64,000 bases of DNA, taken from contig JAKFEW010000160.1 in NCBI GenBank assembly GCA_036675505.1, positions 1 to 64,000 of the forward strand, written 5' to 3'. The notes below the pieces were generated by a model that saw only the letters and a program-made list of their open reading frames with translations, was not told the origin of the DNA and did no database searches. Made by a program: the position numbers and the translations under genes. The stretch is from JAKFEW01 sp036675505. GTDB taxonomy: Bacteria; Cyanobacteriota; Sericytochromatia; S15B-MN24; JAQBPE01. Positions 59,647-64,000 of this stretch are shown piece by piece. Position 1 is the first letter of the stretch. Every line of letters begins with the position of its first letter.

Positions 59647-60414
59647 TCAGGGCTTGAGGTCGATGGCGGCCTCGTCACCGGGCTTTGCATCCAGCGGACG
59701 GACCAGGCTATCTTTGACCGCCTGGAAAATCCTGGCATCGGTCGGATAGTCCGCGTGGGGGGTCTTCATCACCTTGTAGTTGAAGGCGCCCTTCAGGCGG
59801 CCGCTCGCGTAGGGCAGCCATTCGGCCCAGTCGCTCGGCGACCACATGTTCGTGTACTGGATCTCGCCGGGCGTCTCGTCGGGCCGGTTGAGCTGGTTGA
59901 GCGCCTTGCCGTGCGGCGCGAAGACGCGCGCGATGTCGATCCAGGGGCCGAGGCTGGCGAAGCCCACGCCGTGATGGGGCGCGCCCAGGCAGACCAGCCG
60001 GCGGACGTGCTTCTCGCCGCCGTGGAACTTGATGTACTGCCGCACCACGATGCCACCGAGGCTGTGAGCCACGATGTCGATCTTGTCCTGCTTGGACTGG
60101 TTCTTGAGCGCCATCACGTGCAGGCCCACCTGCTGGGCCAGCTCGTCGAGCGTCCAGTCTTTCCAATCGCCCGTCACGAAATCGAGCGCAGTGGGCTTCC
60201 AGCCCTCCGCCTTGAGGCGCGGCACCATCGCGGCCCAGTTGGCCGCGCTGCCATGGTGTCCATGGACGAGCAGCACGGGGCCCCGGTCGGTCGGTGCCTC
60301 CGCATTCGCCGCGCGCACCGCGTCGGCCGCCCGTGACCCAGGCCGCGGCGTGGTCGCGACAGCGCCACAGCCCGCCACGACCAGGGCCATGCCCAAAAGC
60401 ACCAGTGCTCGCAT
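59647..60414 (-). CDS. Lipase-like alpha/beta-hydrolase lipoprotein
   Basis: 255 residues from the ATG at 60414 with GGGGAGG 8 bases upstream. The signal (MRALVLLGMALVVAGC) has a lipobox. The hydrolase has the oxyanion loop LLVHGHHGSAANW, the nucleophile Ser in DIVAHSLGGIVVRQYI and a later His, probably in MKTPHADYP. It resembles triacylglycerol-lipase/EstA-type enzymes. The substrate is unknown. It is a single gene. The 153 bases between it and the MshEN-like gene hold nothing I can assign. Confidence 0.88.
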   Translation of the reverse strand: MRALVLLGMALVVAGCGAVATTPRPGSRAADAVRAANAEAPTDRGPVLLVHGHHGSAANWAAMVPRLKAEGWKPTALDFVTGDWKDWTLDELAQQVGLHVMALKNQSKQDKIDIVAHSLGGIVVRQYIKFHGGEKHVRRLVCLGAPHHGVGFASLGPWIDIARVFAPHGKALNQLNRPDETPGEIQYTNMWSPSDWAEWLPYASGRLKGAFNYKVMKTPHADYPTDARIFQAVKDSLVRPLDAKPGDEAAIDLKP

Positions 60415-60499
60415 ACGCGATACCTCCCCGTGAACCAACTCCACGAAAGCTATCGCCCAAGATCCGGCTATGCTTGCGTTAACTTCTTGTTAATTGGCC

Positions 60500-63442
<2,943 letters not shown>

Positions 63443-63458
63443 CTCTTTCCCCATGCTC

Positions 63459-63506
63459 TCAAACATTTGTTTGATAATTTTACCGGGCACGGGTGGACGA
63501 TCGCAA
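63459..63506 (-). promoter_or_regulatory. uvrA promoter with an operator-like palindrome
   Basis: On the minus strand, TTGCGA (63506-63501), an 18-base spacer and TAAAAT (63482-63477) are followed at once by a perfect inverted repeat TCAAAC-N4-GTTTGA (63474-63459), covering the expected transcription start. The dyad resembles LexA boxes of the GAAC-N4-GTTC type but has AAAC/GTTT half-sites. Confidence 0.6.
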
Positions 63507-63579
63507 GCGTCTGACGAGCGACGACATTATGACGATGCAGACTTATTGCACACGGGTCGAGCAAGTGTTATGGTAATCC

Positions 63580-63785
63580 CTACCAGGTCGAGACAGTGTC
63601 CTTCGTCGGGATTCGAGCATCCCACCAACGAGGCACCTCGGCCTGGCTTATTATTTGGAATTTCCCCTGCCGGCGGACATAGCGCCCGACCCGCCCGCCC
63701 GGCGCCTCCACGCCACAGAACGGGCAGGCACGCTCATGCAGGTAGTAAGCCTGCGGCAGGCCTGGCAGTGGTTCAGGTTCGCCAT
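63580..63785 (-). pseudogene. Small zinc-ribbon gene with apparent frameshift
   Basis: An ATG at 63785 with AGGA 7 bases upstream opens MANLNHCQACRR, the first Cx2C of a zinc ribbon. This frame then degrades and stops at 63651 (44 residues). The adjacent frame continues with QAYYLHERACPFCGVEAPGGRVGRYVRR, the natural second half with its own Cx2C, ending at 63580. One base added (or two lost) near 63755 would join them. It may be a real frameshift, programmed frameshifting or a sequence error. It starts 8 bases after the M48 gene stop, so the two belong to one operon. Confidence 0.5.
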
Positions 63786-63793
63786 GTCCGGTC

Positions 63794-64000
63794 CTAATTC
63801 TCGACCGGCACTTCGGCCGCGGCCGGCACATGGTGCGCGAGCTCGCCGAGGCCGGGCTCGCCGGCCGTCAGCTCGCCGACAGGCAGCTCGCCGACCGGCA
63901 GCTCCGCCGTGCGCCGCCGCGGCATGGTGCCGCGCATGGTCTCGAGCTCGAGGATCCGGCGGGTCATGCGGGGGTGGGAGGAATAGACCTCGTTGAAGAA
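63794..64000 (-). CDS. C-terminal end of an M48-type peptidase (partial)
   Basis: 68 residues of an open frame that enters from the right edge and stops with TAG at 63794. The visible FFNEVYSSHPRMTRRILELETM is typical of the end of HtpX/YcaL-type M48 metallopeptidases, where an F-x-THP-x-x-x-RI-x-L motif closes the catalytic domain. A low-complexity tail follows (repeated VGEL units: ELPVGELPVGELTAGEPGLGEL). The HExxH site would lie outside the window, so the call rests on a short motif. Confidence 0.6.
   Translation of the reverse strand, partial: FFNEVYSSHPRMTRRILELETMRGTMPRRRTAELPVGELPVGELTAGEPGLGELAHHVPAAAEVPVEN

Noticed and set aside
63580..63785. Ribosomal protein L32 (rpmF)
   Set aside because: The Cys pattern is partly similar, but the basic N-terminal PKRKTSRSR motif of L32 is missing.

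Overview
This is a 64 kb stretch of a high-GC bacterial chromosome. Genes lie close together on both strands, and GTG and TTG starts are frequent. Several secreted proteins carry bacterial lipobox signals (LTGC, LAGC, AAGC, VAGC), one protein has a Tat-type signal, and cell-wall domains (LysM, peptidoglycan-binding, M23, lytic transglycosylase) recur. Nothing fixes the phylum. The Asn-Ser-Gly-Gly repeat lipoprotein, the long sensor kinase with kinase-like, AAA-like, TPR and GAF parts, and a tRNA without encoded CCA would suit a little-studied lineage such as one near the non-photosynthetic Cyanobacteriota, but that is a weak inference. There is no phage, plasmid backbone, CRISPR array or rRNA in the window.

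Layout. 1-3.5 kb: end of an unknown protein, a DUF167 protein, a YihY membrane protein, then a small XRE regulator flanked on both sides by an array of 16-bp inverted repeats, followed by a free-standing B12-binding domain. 3.7-12.3 kb: LysM protein, folD, lipoprotein, HU, M23 peptidase, transaldolase-like protein, peptidoglycan-binding protein, aspartase, FlgT-like exported protein. 12.5-17 kb: subtilisin-like lipoprotein and a repeat-rich lipoprotein. 17-25.9 kb: very large sensor histidine kinase with a SIR2-like gene just upstream, then PepP and a Tat-exported phosphoesterase. 25.9-37.5 kb: SRPBCC/AI-2E-transporter fusion, 49-bp tandem repeats, MMPL transporter, transglycosylase, short-chain dehydrogenase, lipoproteins, a zinc-ligand-less M1 peptidase homologue coupled to a TPR protein. 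37.6-40.6 kb: pyrG-cdd-era with 4-base overlaps. 40.6-47.8 kb: an accessory-looking block with a gene-poor kilobase, a tRNA with an odd anticodon loop, a giant helical-repeat protein and a lower-GC lipoprotein operon. 48-54.7 kb: CNNM/CorC-type transporter, YbjN-like protein and a translationally coupled operon of Ycf46-like AAA ATPase, SNF2 helicase and Cys-rich protein. 54.8-64 kb: carbonic anhydrase plus SulP transporter, a nanE/ROK pair, lipase-like lipoprotein, uvrA with an operator-like palindrome, and the tail of an M48 peptidase gene.

The most unusual observation is at 1.9-3.0 kb. Ten GCWTG-N6-CAWGC-like sites lie around the XRE gene, and neighbouring sites on each side are separated by almost exact multiples of 10.5 bp (42, 74, 52, 53 bp upstream; 63, 95, 63, 42 bp downstream). 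All would therefore face the same side of the helix. The second candidate system is the three-gene AAA/SNF2/Cys-rich operon at 50.1-54.7 kb.
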